In this document: positions 32,924 to 41,782 of the stretch, piece after piece
Position numbering within the stretch: the stretch's first letter is position 1
Layout of the letters: each line of letters opens with the position of its first letter
Assembly (NCBI RefSeq): GCF_016863615.1
Contig: NZ_BOPF01000004.1
Coordinates: 248,001 to 312,000, forward strand
Direction: 5' to 3'
Length of the DNA stretch: 64,000 bases
Origin: Virgisporangium aliadipatigenens
GTDB lineage: Bacteria > Actinomycetota > Actinomycetes > Mycobacteriales > Micromonosporaceae
The notes under the pieces: generated by a model
What the model was told of the DNA's origin: nothing
The model's input: only the letters and a program-made list of their open reading frames with translations
The model's database searches: none
Translations under genes and position numbers: made by a program

Positions 32924-35473
32924 TCAGGACGAGGCGGGGGCCGGGGTGCCCTTGTTGGTGGCGCGGCCGCCGATGATCCCGTCGCGCAGGTGGGCCGTCA
33001 GGATGTCGTTCTGGATCGCCGGCGGGTTGGCGTCGTTGGCCTCGAACGCCTTCGCGTCGGTCCGCGCGATGATGCAGTACGCCAGGAAGTGGCCCTTGGC
33101 GTGCCAGCCCAGGATCATCGGTGCCCGCACCAGCGCATCGGTGCCGGTGCCGGCCAGCAGCCCGTTGAACCGGCCCTTCTGGGCGTCGATCGTGGGCTTG
33201 ATGTTCTCGTGGGCGTTGACCGCGCTGGCGGCGTCCTTGAGGTTGAAGATGCCGGCGGTGATCAGGTAAGCGCCGTCGCCGGTCTTGAGCGTGGCGCGGA
33301 CGACCTGGTTGCACCCCTGGGCGATCAGCAGCTTGCCGAGATCCTCGCTGGCGGCCTTGCCGCAGTCGGTGCTGGCTTCCTTCTTCAGCACCTCGTAGCC
33401 CCCGCCGCCGGTGGTGGCGGCGACCTGGGTCCCGGGGAAGACCTCGTCCTCGGTGAGCGGCGCCGGGTCGACGTCGCGGGAGGAGATGTCGCGGCCGTCG
33501 CCGGCCTCCGGGGTGGTGATCCCGGGAGCCTGCGACTCGTTGCCGCTGTCGGAACTCTCGTTGTAGACGAAGTAGGTGCTCAGCCCGCAGACGGCGAGCA
33601 GGACCAGCACGCCGATGGTGCTGAGCGCCGCGAGCCAGCGCGAACGCTGCTTCTTGCCGGGCGTGACCGGGTCGACCCGGATCGGGCCGGTGCCGCCTCC
33701 TCCGCCGCCCCCGACGCGCGGGATGCTGCCGGTCGTCGGGCCGGTGATGCGCGGGATGCCGCCGGTGGTGTCGGGCCGGACGGTGCGCATGGCGTTGCCC
33801 GGCGCCTCCTCCTTGCGCGCGCGGGTGCCGGTGCCGGCCGCCGCCGCGCGGGGCGGCTCGCTGCGCGGCCGGTCGTCGAAGCGCGGATCGCCGCCGCGCG
33901 GGTCGCGCGGGTCGGGCTCGTCGAAGCGCGGGTCGTCGAAGCGGGGCCGCTCGTCGAGCCGGTCGCCGCCGCGCGGCAGGTCGCCGTAGACGCGGGGCTC
34001 GTTGTAGCGGTCGTTGAACGCCGGCTCGTCGAACCGGGGCTCGTCGTCGTAGCGCGGCTCCGGGGCGACGCGGGGCAGCGTGGCCGTGCGCGGCTCGTCG
34101 TCGTAGCGGGTCTCGTTGAACCGGGGGTCGCCGCCCTGCCAGGCCGGACCCTGCTCGTCCTCGTCGCGGTACCGGCGGCCGGGCCCCTCGACGGGGGCGT
34201 AGACGGCGGTGGCGTCCTCGAACCCGGGCGTGAACGACGCGGCCTCGCGATTGCGCGGGCGGCTGAAGCCACCGGTCTGCTCGCTCGGCTCGCCGCCGGG
34301 CAGGGCACCACCGGGGGCGCCGACACCGGGTACGGCACCGCCCGGAACGGGGCGGACCTGCTCCGGCGGCTCGGGCGCGCGGCGGCGGCCACCGCCGGCG
34401 GCGGCGCGGCGCTGGGTGCGGGCGTCCCGCTCGCTCGGGTCGATGAAGCGGAGGATCGGCTCCTCGGTCGGCGGCGGCGGCGCCTCACCGGGGGCCAGGG
34501 GCTCGATGCGCTGGAAGATCGGCTGCTCGTCCGGGAGCGGCGCGGGGACCGAGGGACGGCGCGGGATGCCGCGCGAGGTCTCGTCGAGGTCCGGTCCGCT
34601 CGGCGGCGCCGTCGGGGAGGCGCTCGGCATGTTGGCGGCGGCGAAGCCGTTGAAGCTGCCGCCGGGCGGGGCGCCGGGGTCGGGATAGCCGCCGGGCGGG
34701 GCCGTGGCGCCGCTGGTGCGGGTGGGCAGGGACGACGACGTGCCGAACCCGCCGGGCGGGGGAGCCGGGTTGGCCGACCGGCTCGGCATGGCCGCGGGTC
34801 GGCCCGCGGGCGGCGTGCTGCGCGGCTGGGCCGGAGCGCCGCCGAAACCACCCGACGAGGGGGGCGCGGTGCGGGGCTGGGCGGCGGCGCCACCGAAGCT
34901 GCCGGGCGGTGCCGCCGGCGGGCGGGCGCCCGGTGCCGGTGCGCCACCGAAGCCGCCGGGCGGCGACGCGGGCGGGCGGGGGCCGCTCTGTGCCGGGGTA
35001 CCGCCGAAGCCGCCGGGCGGTGACGCGGGCGGGCGGGGGCCGGGCGGCCCGCCGAAGCCGCCGCCGGCGGGGGGCGGGGTGGCGCCGTTGCCGTTGCCGT
35101 TGACGCGGCCGCGGGTGGGCCCGTCGGCGATCCTGGGCAGGTTGGCGGTGGGCTCTCCGCCGCGCGCCGGGTCGGCGCCGAACCGGGCCGCCGCGCTCGG
35201 CAGCGGGTCGTCGTCGGGCTCGGCCGGGCGGCCCCAGCGGCCGGCACCGGTGGGCGCGGGCGAGACCGGGGCGGAACGGCGTGCGCGCGGCGGCGCGGCG
35301 AAGTCGTCGTCCATGTCGTCGGAGCCGCCACCGAATCGGCCGCGCGGCGACGCGAGGCCGTCATCCGGCTCCTCGTCGGAAGGGCGCAGGCCGGCCAGCC
35401 AATCGTCCTCGGCGGGGTCGGTCGCCGGCGGCTCTGCCCATCGGCGCCGCCTCGGTCCGGTCCCGTTCGTCAT
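32924..35473 (-). CDS. proline/glycine-rich single-pass membrane protein, unknown function
   Basis: An 849-residue protein. About residues 1-610 are low-complexity and probably disordered: repeated PPGGFGG units and DDEPRFDEP-like acidic/Arg repeats. One membrane helix (WLAALSTIGVLVLLAVCGLS, about residues 613-633) follows, then an extracellular domain of about 215 residues with paired cysteines (for example in STDCGKAASED and QGCNQVV). I do not recognise the extracellular domain. ATG 35473 is chosen because TAACCT (minus strand, 35481-35486) ends 7 bases before it. The architecture resembles actinobacterial envelope or septal proteins with disordered cytoplasmic regions, an inference only. 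Confidence 0.75.
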   Translation of the reverse strand: MTNGTGPRRRRWAEPPATDPAEDDWLAGLRPSDEEPDDGLASPRGRFGGGSDDMDDDFAAPPRARRSAPVSPAPTGAGRWGRPAEPDDDPLPSAAARFGADPARGGEPTANLPRIADGPTRGRVNGNGNGATPPPAGGGFGGPPGPRPPASPPGGFGGTPAQSGPRPPASPPGGFGGAPAPGARPPAAPPGSFGGAAAQPRTAPPSSGGFGGAPAQPRSTPPAGRPAAMPSRSANPAPPPGGFGTSSSLPTRTSGATAPPGGYPDPGAPPGGSFNGFAAANMPSASPTAPPSGPDLDETSRGIPRRPSVPAPLPDEQPIFQRIEPLAPGEAPPPPTEEPILRFIDPSERDARTQRRAAAGGGRRRAPEPPEQVRPVPGGAVPGVGAPGGALPGGEPSEQTGGFSRPRNREAASFTPGFEDATAVYAPVEGPGRRYRDEDEQGPAWQGGDPRFNETRYDDEPRTATLPRVAPEPRYDDEPRFDEPAFNDRYNEPRVYGDLPRGGDRLDERPRFDDPRFDEPDPRDPRGGDPRFDDRPRSEPPRAAAAGTGTRARKEEAPGNAMRTVRPDTTGGIPRITGPTTGSIPRVGGGGGGGTGPIRVDPVTPGKKQRSRWLAALSTIGVLVLLAVCGLSTYFVYNESSDSGNESQAPGITTPEAGDGRDISSRDVDPAPLTEDEVFPGTQVAATTGGGGYEVLKKEASTDCGKAASEDLGKLLIAQGCNQVVRATLKTGDGAYLITAGIFNLKDAASAVNAHENIKPTIDAQKGRFNGLLAGTGTDALVRAPMILGWHAKGHFLAYCIIARTDAKAFEANDANPPAIQNDILTAHLRDGIIGGRATNKGTPAPASS

Positions 35474-35637
35474 GCACGACAGGTTAACGGACGTATCACT
35501 CGTACACACTGCTCGGTTGTCCGCCAACCGGGCACAATGCGCAACGTGACTGAGTTATGCCTTAGTGTTTCGAGAGGGTCTTGACAGGGCGAAAATTCCT
35601 CGTCAGAAGCGCTATTGAGCAGTGAGAATGCCGTCTC

Positions 35638-37299
35638 ATGGGATATGTCGACGTGGCCGGTGCCGAGCACACGCTGCCGGACGGGCGGGTCTTATTCTCC
35701 GACGTCTCGTTCCGGGTGGGCGAGGGTGCGAAAGTGGCACTCGTCGGGCCGAACGGTGCCGGTAAAACCACCCTGTTGAGGATGGTCGCGGGCGATATTC
35801 CGATGCGTATCGGCGCCATTGCGCGCGCCGGCGGACTGGGGATCATGCGCCAGCAGTTCGCCGAAGGAAGTTCCCTCGAAAAAATGGCACTCTCGCTCGC
35901 GGCGCCCGCGGTCCGCGCGGCGGGTGAGCGGCTCGCCACGGCGGAGAAAGCCATGCACGCGGCCGAGGCGCGCGGCAAATACAGCACCTCCGCGGGCAAG
36001 GCGCAGGTGGCCTACGCGGACGCGCTCGCGGCGTGGGGCGAGGCCGGCGGATACGACGCCGAGGTCCTCTTCGACACCGCCAGCACCGCCGCGCTGAAAC
36101 TGCCCTGGGAGGCGGTGAAGCAGCGGCCGGTCGACACGCTCAGCGGCGGTCAGCAGAAGCGGTTCGCCCTGGAGATCCTCCTGCGCGGGCCGGACGAGGT
36201 GCTGCTGCTCGACGAGCCGGACAACTACCTCGACGTGCCGGGCAAGCGCTGGCTGGAGGAACGTCTCCGCGAGTCCCGCAAGAGTGTGTTGTATGTCTCC
36301 CACGATCGGGAACTGCTGGCGCGCACGGCCGATCGGATCGTGGCCGTCGAGGGCGGCTCCGCGTGGGTGCACCCGAGCGGCTTCGCCTCCTGGCACGAGG
36401 CCCGCAGGTCCCGCCACGAACGCCTCGAGGAGACCCGCCGCCGCTGGGACGAGGAGCACGAGAAGCTCAAGACGCTGGTCTTCAACCTGAAGGTGAAGGC
36501 GGCCAGCAACGACGACATGGCCTCGCAGTACCGGGCGGCGCAGACCCGGCTGCGGAGGTTCGAGGAGGCCGGGGCGCCGCCGTTGCCGCCGAAGGACCAG
36601 GACGTGCGGATGCGGCTGGGCGGCGGGCGCACCGCCAAGCGGGCCATCGTCTGCGAACGGCTCGAACTGGAGGACCTGACGTTCCCGTTCGACCTGGAGG
36701 TCTGGTACGGCGACCGGGTGGCGGTGCTCGGCGGCAACGGCACGGGCAAGTCGCACCTGCTGCGCCTGCTGGCCCGGGGTGGCACCGATCCGGACGTGGA
36801 GCACCTGCCGGTCGACGGCCGGGAGCTGGCGCCGGTGCGGCACGACGGCACGGCGAAGCTGGGTGCGCGGGTGCGGCCCGGCCACTTCTCGCAGACGCAC
36901 GACCGGCCGGACCTCGTCGGGCGCACGCTGGTGGAGGTTCTGTGGCGGGGCGACGGGCACCGCAAGGGCCTGCCGCGGTCGGAGGCGATGCCCGCGCTGT
37001 CCCGCTACGAACTGGCCGCGCAGGCCGACCAGCGGTTCGAGACGCTCTCGGGCGGCCAGCAGGCACGGTTCATGGTGCTGCTGCTCGAACTGTCCGGTGC
37101 CACGCTGCTGCTGCTGGACGAGCCGACGGACAACCTCGATCTGGCCAGCGCCGAGGCCCTGGAGGAGGGGCTGCGCGGCTTCGACGGCACGGTCGTCGCC
37201 GTCACGCACGACCGGTGGTTCGCCCGTTCGTTCGACCGGTTCGTCGTTCTGCACGGTGATGGTGAGGTTTCTGAGACGCCGGAGCCCATCTGGGATTAG
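35638..37299 (+). CDS. ABC-F family ATPase
   Basis: A 553-residue protein with two nucleotide-binding domains and no membrane segments, the ABC-F layout of ribosome-acting factors, some of which protect against antibiotics. Walker A motifs are at about residues 38 (GPNGAGKTT) and 365 (GGNGTGKSH), signatures LSGGQQ at 168 and 470, and Walker B motifs LLLDEPDNYLD and LLLDEPTDNLD. The charged linker lies between. A TTA codon is at residue 19 (35692-35694), and the first 100 codons use more A/T-ending codons than neighbours. No good ribosome-binding site precedes ATG 35638; TTGACA at 35581 lacks a clear -10 partner. Resistance or housekeeping role undecided. Confidence 0.88.
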   Translation: MGYVDVAGAEHTLPDGRVLFSDVSFRVGEGAKVALVGPNGAGKTTLLRMVAGDIPMRIGAIARAGGLGIMRQQFAEGSSLEKMALSLAAPAVRAAGERLATAEKAMHAAEARGKYSTSAGKAQVAYADALAAWGEAGGYDAEVLFDTASTAALKLPWEAVKQRPVDTLSGGQQKRFALEILLRGPDEVLLLDEPDNYLDVPGKRWLEERLRESRKSVLYVSHDRELLARTADRIVAVEGGSAWVHPSGFASWHEARRSRHERLEETRRRWDEEHEKLKTLVFNLKVKAASNDDMASQYRAAQTRLRRFEEAGAPPLPPKDQDVRMRLGGGRTAKRAIVCERLELEDLTFPFDLEVWYGDRVAVLGGNGTGKSHLLRLLARGGTDPDVEHLPVDGRELAPVRHDGTAKLGARVRPGHFSQTHDRPDLVGRTLVEVLWRGDGHRKGLPRSEAMPALSRYELAAQADQRFETLSGGQQARFMVLLLELSGATLLLLDEPTDNLDLASAEALEEGLRGFDGTVVAVTHDRWFARSFDRFVVLHGDGEVSETPEPIWD

Positions 37300-37308
37300 C
37301 TTTCGGTG

Positions 37309-38106
37309 GTGACCCCTCCGGTGGTGCTGACGGTCGGCGGTTCCGACTGCAGCGGCGGATCCGGTGTCCAGGCGGACCTCAAGACTCTGCTGGCCCTGCG
37401 GGTGTACGGGGCGAGCGCGGTCACCACCGTCGGCGTGCAGAACACCCGCGCCGCCGCCACCCTCTACGCGGTGCCGGCGGAGGTGCTGGCCGGGCAGTTG
37501 ACGGCGGTGCTGGACGACCTGCCGGTGCTGGCCGTGAAGACGGGCCTCTTCCCGTCGGCCGACGCGGTGGCGGTGGTTACCGGGCGGGCGCGTTCGGGCG
37601 GGCTGCCCAATCTCGTGGTGGATCCGGTGCTGCCGGACGAGGGGCAGGGCGTGTCGCGCCGGGCGGTCGCCGCCGCGCTGGACCGGCTGCTGCCGTACGC
37701 GCTGGTGGCGACGCCCAACCGGGACGAGGCGTCGGCGCTGCTCGGCTGGCAGGTGGCGACGCCGGGGGACATGGCGCGCGCGGCCGAGGAACTGGCGGCG
37801 CGCGGGCCGAAGTGCGTCGTGGTGACCGGTGGCGACCTGGTGACCGGCACCGAGGCGTTGGACGCGGTGTGGGCCGGTGGGGAGTTCCGGTACATGAGTG
37901 CGCCGCGGGTGGCCGCGCGCAACACCAGGGGCAGCGGCGACGTGTTCGCCACGGCGGTGGCCGCCCGGCTGGCGCTCGGGGACGGGCTGCTGGACGCGTT
38001 GGCGTTCGCCAAGGGACTGGTGGCGCGCGCGATCAGCGACGCGGCGGGATGGCGTCTCGGGGTCGGGCGCGGGCCGCTCGACGTCTTCGGGTGGTCAGCC
38101 GGCTGA
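37309..38106 (+). CDS. thiD: hydroxymethylpyrimidine (phosphate) kinase-like protein
   Basis: A 265-residue ribokinase-family enzyme of the ThiD type, which phosphorylates HMP or HMP-P in thiamine synthesis. The N-terminal GGSDCSGGSGVQADLKT substrate block, VDPVLPDEGQG and the C-terminal anion-hole motif NTRGSGDVFATAVAA are present. GTG 37309 is preferred over GTG 37306 because TAGCTT at 37297-37302, overlapping the ABC-F stop, ends 6 bases before it. No other thiamine gene is nearby, so salvage is as likely as synthesis. It overlaps the convergent TetR gene by 12 bp. Confidence 0.88.
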   Translation: MTPPVVLTVGGSDCSGGSGVQADLKTLLALRVYGASAVTTVGVQNTRAAATLYAVPAEVLAGQLTAVLDDLPVLAVKTGLFPSADAVAVVTGRARSGGLPNLVVDPVLPDEGQGVSRRAVAAALDRLLPYALVATPNRDEASALLGWQVATPGDMARAAEELAARGPKCVVVTGGDLVTGTEALDAVWAGGEFRYMSAPRVAARNTRGSGDVFATAVAARLALGDGLLDALAFAKGLVARAISDAAGWRLGVGRGPLDVFGWSAG

Positions 38107-38823
38107 GTCGAGGTGGCGGTCGAGGCCGTCGAGGATCAGGTCGAGCCCGAACGCGAACCGGACGTCGCCGTCCCCCTCGGTCATCGCGCCGGCGTGGGCG
38201 CTCATCATCGGGAACCGGTCGGCGGGCAGGCTCGCCATGTAGTCGTGCAGCTGTCCGAAGTACGCCTTCGCGAACTCGTCCGGGGTGGTGCCGGCGCGCC
38301 GCACCCGGGTCAGGTAGATCGAGCCCTCGTAGACGTCGGCGGTGATGTAGAGGAACAGCCGGTCGAGCGCCCAGCCGGCGGTGCGCGGGGCGAGCCCGGC
38401 GCCGGTCATGAGCGCCATCATCCACTCGGAGATGCGCAGCGCGCTGTGGCTGGTGGGCACGTTGGCGAACGAGGCGCCGGCGAGGTCGTTGTAGCGGCGC
38501 AGCGTGTGGAAGAGGCCGAACGCCAGTTCGCGTAGCTGCTCCTTCCAGCGGGCGGGGTCGGGCTCGGGCAGCTCGACGCCGGCGGAGACCCGGTCGAGCA
38601 TGAGCGCGAGCAGCTCCTCCTTGTTGGCCACGTGGGCGTAGAGGCTCGACGGCCCGGTCCCGAACTCCTGCGCGACGCGCCGCATGCTCACGCCCTCGAC
38701 ACCGTCGGTGGCGACGATGCGCAGGGCGACGTCGACGATGCCGTCCTGGCTGAGCACGGGGCGGACGGGGCGGGTCTTGGCGGGGGTGCGCCACGGCGGC
38801 GTGGGCAGGGTGTCGTCGGCCAT
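38095..38823 (-). CDS. TetR-family repressor of the adjacent MFS pump
   Basis: A 242-residue TetR-type regulator: an N-terminal helix-turn-helix (about residues 25-75; GVEGVSMRRVAQEFGTG and SSLYAHVANKEELL) and a TetR_C-like ligand-binding domain. ATG 38823 is preceded by TAAGCT (minus strand, 38832-38837) 8 bases away, a leaderless start. The gene is divergent from an MFS exporter, and three matching palindromes fill the gap, one over this promoter and two over the exporter's, so it probably represses both. The ligand is unknown. Confidence 0.9.
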   Translation of the reverse strand: MADDTLPTPPWRTPAKTRPVRPVLSQDGIVDVALRIVATDGVEGVSMRRVAQEFGTGPSSLYAHVANKEELLALMLDRVSAGVELPEPDPARWKEQLRELAFGLFHTLRRYNDLAGASFANVPTSHSALRISEWMMALMTGAGLAPRTAGWALDRLFLYITADVYEGSIYLTRVRRAGTTPDEFAKAYFGQLHDYMASLPADRFPMMSAHAGAMTEGDGDVRFAFGLDLILDGLDRHLDSAG

Positions 38824-38838
38824 CGTCGGAAAGCTTAC

Positions 38839-38868
38839 TTGACGGCGAACACCGTTCGAGCGTAGAAC
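38839..38868 (+). promoter_or_regulatory. MFS exporter promoter
   Basis: TTGACG at 38839-38844 and TAGAAC at 38863-38868 with an 18-bp spacer. Operator 1 fills the spacer and operator 2 covers the -10 and start region, an arrangement expected for repression. Confidence 0.6.
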
Positions 38869-38893
38869 AGTGTTCGTCAAACGAACACTGTTC
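38847..38893. promoter_or_regulatory. three phased TetR operator palindromes
   Basis: Three 11-bp sites: GAACACCGTTC (38847-38857), GAACAGTGTTC (38865-38875) and GAACACTGTTC (38883-38893). Centres are exactly 18 bp apart. Sites 2 and 3 also form a perfect 12-bp inverted repeat around TCAAA. Assignment to the adjacent TetR protein is inference from position. Confidence 0.8.
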
Positions 38894-38908
38894 AAAACGG
38901 GGAGAGTC

Positions 38909-40582
38909 ATGGTGTCACTGGTCGAAGCGCCGGAGCGAACGCCCTACCGGTGGCGGTGGGTCGCGCTCTTCGTGATCCTCGCCGCCGAGGTGATGGACCT
39001 GCTGGACGCGCTGGTCACCACCATCGCGTCGCCCGCCATCCGGGCGGATCTGGGCGGGTCGCTCAGCCTGATCCAGTGGCTCGGCGCCGCCTACACGCTG
39101 GCGATGGCCGTGGGCCTGCTCACCGGCGGGCGGCTCGGCGACATGTTCGGGCGGCGGCGGATGTTCGTGGTGGGGGCCGTGGGCTTCACCGCCGCCTCGG
39201 CCGTCTGCGGACTGGCCCCGAGCGGCGGCGTGCTCATCGGCGCGCGCGTCGTCCAGGGGCTGTTCGGGGCGGTGATGATCCCGCAGGGGCTGGGCATCAT
39301 CAAGCAGATCTTCCCGCCGCGGGAGACGGCCGCCGCGTTCGGCATCTTCGGGCCGGTCATGGGCATGTCGAGCGTGGGCGGGCCGGTGCTCGCGGGCTGG
39401 CTGGTCGACGCGGACTGGTTCGGGCACGGGTGGCGGATGATCTTCCTGATCAACCTGCCGCTGGGGCTGCTCGCCGTGCTCGGCGGGCTGCGCTTCATCC
39501 CGGCCGACGGGGTTCTTCCGCGGCGGCCCGGCTGGGACCTCCCCGGCACGGTGCTCGCCGCCGCCGGGTCGTTCCTGCTGGTCTACCCGCTGGTGCAGGG
39601 GCGCGAGCTGGACTGGCCGGCGTGGACGTTCGCCATGCTGGGCGGCGCCGTCGTCGTGTTCGCGCTCTTCGGGTGGTACGAGGTGCGCCGCGAACGGGCC
39701 GGCGCCGACCCGCTCGTCGTGCCGGGGCTGTTCCGCAAGCGGGCGTTCACCGGCGGGCTCATCGCCGGGGTGGTCTTCTTCGCCGCGCTGATCGGCCTCT
39801 CGCTCGCCACCTCGATCTACTACCAGCTCGGGCTGGGCTGGTCGCCGCTCAAGGCCGGCCTCACCGGGCTGCCCAACGCGCTCGGCGCGGTGGTCGGGTT
39901 CATCGCCGCAGGTGCGGGGCTGACCGCCCGGCTCGGCCGCAGGCTGCTGCAGGTCGGCGGCGTCGTGATGGCCCTCGGCGCCGGTGGGCTGTGGTGGAGC
40001 GTGCAGCACGTCGACGACGTCACGCCGTGGCACCTCGCGCCGGCGCTGGCCGTGACCGGGATCGGGATGGGGCTGTTCATGGCGCCGTTCTTCGACATCG
40101 TGCTCGCCGGGGTGGAGCCGCACGAGTCCGGTTCGGCGTCCGGGACGCTCACCTCCGTGCAGCAGCTCGGCGGGGCGCTCGGGATCGCGGTCCTCGGCAC
40201 CGTGCTCTTCGGCCTGCTGCCGGGCGCCGTGGCCGACCGCGCCGACGCCGCCGCGCCCCCGCTCCGCGCGCGGCTCGCGGCCGCGGGTGTCCCGGCCGGC
40301 GACCAGGACCGGATCGTGGCCGGGGTCCGCGCCTGCCTGCGGGACCGCGCCGATTCCGACGACCCTTCGCGGGAACCGGCAACCTGCACCGCGCTCAGCG
40401 GATCCGGCCCGGGCGGCGGCGATCCCGCGATCGGCCCGGCGATCGAGACGTACGCGCGGGACGCGGCCCGCACCGGCTTCCGCGACGCCCTGACGCGCAC
40501 CGTGGCGGTCGCGATCGCCCTGCTGGCGCTGGCCGTGGCCGTGAGCTTCCTGCTCCCGCAGCGGGCCCGCGAGGAGGAATGA
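38909..40582 (+). CDS. MFS drug exporter, DHA2 (EmrB/QacA) type
   Basis: A 557-residue transporter with about fourteen membrane segments, the DHA2 drug:proton antiporter layout. Motif A is visible as GGRLGDMFGRRRMF and the conserved DLLDALVTTIASPAI lies in helix 1. A long extracellular loop before the last helix carries two cysteines (VRACLRDRAD and ATCTALSG). ATG 38909 has GGGGAGA upstream. Regulated by the divergent TetR protein through the intergenic operators; the substrate is unknown. Confidence 0.92.
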   Translation: MVSLVEAPERTPYRWRWVALFVILAAEVMDLLDALVTTIASPAIRADLGGSLSLIQWLGAAYTLAMAVGLLTGGRLGDMFGRRRMFVVGAVGFTAASAVCGLAPSGGVLIGARVVQGLFGAVMIPQGLGIIKQIFPPRETAAAFGIFGPVMGMSSVGGPVLAGWLVDADWFGHGWRMIFLINLPLGLLAVLGGLRFIPADGVLPRRPGWDLPGTVLAAAGSFLLVYPLVQGRELDWPAWTFAMLGGAVVVFALFGWYEVRRERAGADPLVVPGLFRKRAFTGGLIAGVVFFAALIGLSLATSIYYQLGLGWSPLKAGLTGLPNALGAVVGFIAAGAGLTARLGRRLLQVGGVVMALGAGGLWWSVQHVDDVTPWHLAPALAVTGIGMGLFMAPFFDIVLAGVEPHESGSASGTLTSVQQLGGALGIAVLGTVLFGLLPGAVADRADAAAPPLRARLAAAGVPAGDQDRIVAGVRACLRDRADSDDPSREPATCTALSGSGPGGGDPAIGPAIETYARDAARTGFRDALTRTVAVAIALLALAVAVSFLLPQRAREEE

Positions 40583-40593
40583 CCCCCGCTCGT

Positions 40594-40664
40594 CGATCTT
40601 GCAGTTGTGGCTGGGACGCCGCGGGGCAAAACGGTGGGCGCCGGGCGCCATAACTGCAAGATCG
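40594..40664. repeat. long interrupted palindrome, REP-like and terminator-like
   Basis: CGATCTTGCAGTTGTGG at 40594-40610 pairs with 40648-40664 over 17 bp with one G-U, around a 37-base GC-rich loop. It lies between convergent genes and could stop both transcripts. The core GATCTTGCAGTT resembles a dispersed palindrome I associate with Micromonosporaceae genomes; that needs a genome search. Confidence 0.7.
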
Positions 40665-40669
40665 GCGGG

Positions 40670-41782
40670 TCAGTCCAGGGCTAGGCGATAGCCGCGCTTC
40701 ACGACCGTTTGGACGTAGCTGGGGCCGCCCAGTGCGGCCCGCAGCCGTGCCACGGCCATCTCGACCGCGTGTTCGTCGGCGCCGCGCGGCAGGACGCGGA
40801 GCAGGGCGGCGCGGCTGAGCACCTTGCCCTGCGCCTCGGCCAGCGCCTTCAGGACCGCCATCGGCCCCGGGGCCAGCGGCTTGAGCGTGCCGTTGACGAC
40901 CGCCGCGTGGCCGCGCAGCGTCACCGTCGTGCCGGCCACGGCCAGGGTGGGAGCGCGCCTGGGCAGCTCCTCCACCAGGGCACGCACCAGTGCGCCGAGG
41001 CGCGCGCGCTCCGGGGCCACCACCGGGATGCCGCGGGACACCAGCGGCGCGGCCGTCACCAGACCCACGCACGCGGCGGTGACGTCGCCCCTGAGGCGTT
41101 CCAACAGATCCGGACCGCCGATGTCCAACAGCGAGGTGACGGCGGGCGCCGAGGTGAACGTCACCGCGTCCACCAGGCGGCCGTTGACCAGGTCCACCAG
41201 CCGGCGCAGCGGCGCCGGGTCGGTCGGCGGGCCCCACCGGTACACCGGCACCTCGAGCACGTCCGCCCCGGCCGTGCGCAGCGCCGCGCAGAAGTCCGGC
41301 TGCGGCTCCCCGTGCAACTGAACGGCGATTCGTTTTCCTGCCACGCCCATGCCGAGCAGGTAGTCGAGCACCTCGTCGGAGCTCTCCGACACCGGCGCCC
41401 AGTCCTCGACCAGCCCGGCCGCGCGGGCCGCGCCCTTCGCCTTCGGCCCCCGCGCCACCAGATGGGACGCGGCGAGCCGGGTGCGCAGCGCCTCCGCGAG
41501 GCCCCACCCCTCGGCCGCCTCCAGCCAGCCCCGCAGCCCGATCCCGGTCGTGGCGACCACCACGTCCAACGGCTTGTCCACGCAGGAGACCGTGGCCGCG
41601 CGCAGTTCGAGGTCGTCGGGCAGCGGCATGATCCGCAGCGCCGGCGCGACCACCACGCGGGCGCCCCGCCGTTCGAGCAGGGTCGCCAGCTCGTCCCGGC
41701 GGCGGTCGGCGGTGACGGCCACGGTGAACCCGGCCAGCGGTTCCGCCTCGGAGATCGGGAGCGCGGTAGCGGCCATCGTCAT
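40670..41782 (-). CDS. uroporphyrinogen-III synthase fused to winged-helix DNA-binding domain
   Basis: A 370-residue fusion. About residues 15-265 form a HemD-like uroporphyrinogen-III synthase domain (TFTSAPAVTSLLDIGG, VACVGLVTAAPLVSRG-type region). About residues 275-370 form an OmpR/PhoB-type winged helix (VLSRAALLRVLPRGADEHAV then VQTVVKRGYRLALD). Mycobacterium tuberculosis Rv0260c has this architecture and is likewise near nitrite-reductase genes. Siroheme, the NirB cofactor, is made from uroporphyrinogen III, so it may supply or sense the precursor. ATG 41782 overlaps the nirD stop as ATGA. An internal Met two codons later is an alternative start. Confidence 0.88.
   Translation of the reverse strand: MTMAATALPISEAEPLAGFTVAVTADRRRDELATLLERRGARVVVAPALRIMPLPDDLELRAATVSCVDKPLDVVVATTGIGLRGWLEAAEGWGLAEALRTRLAASHLVARGPKAKGAARAAGLVEDWAPVSESSDEVLDYLLGMGVAGKRIAVQLHGEPQPDFCAALRTAGADVLEVPVYRWGPPTDPAPLRRLVDLVNGRLVDAVTFTSAPAVTSLLDIGGPDLLERLRGDVTAACVGLVTAAPLVSRGIPVVAPERARLGALVRALVEELPRRAPTLAVAGTTVTLRGHAAVVNGTLKPLAPGPMAVLKALAEAQGKVLSRAALLRVLPRGADEHAVEMAVARLRAALGGPSYVQTVVKRGYRLALD

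Noticed and set aside
35581-35618. Promoter for the ABC-F gene using the consensus TTGACA
   Set aside because: No acceptable -10 hexamer lies 15-19 bases downstream; TATTGA is 26 bases away.
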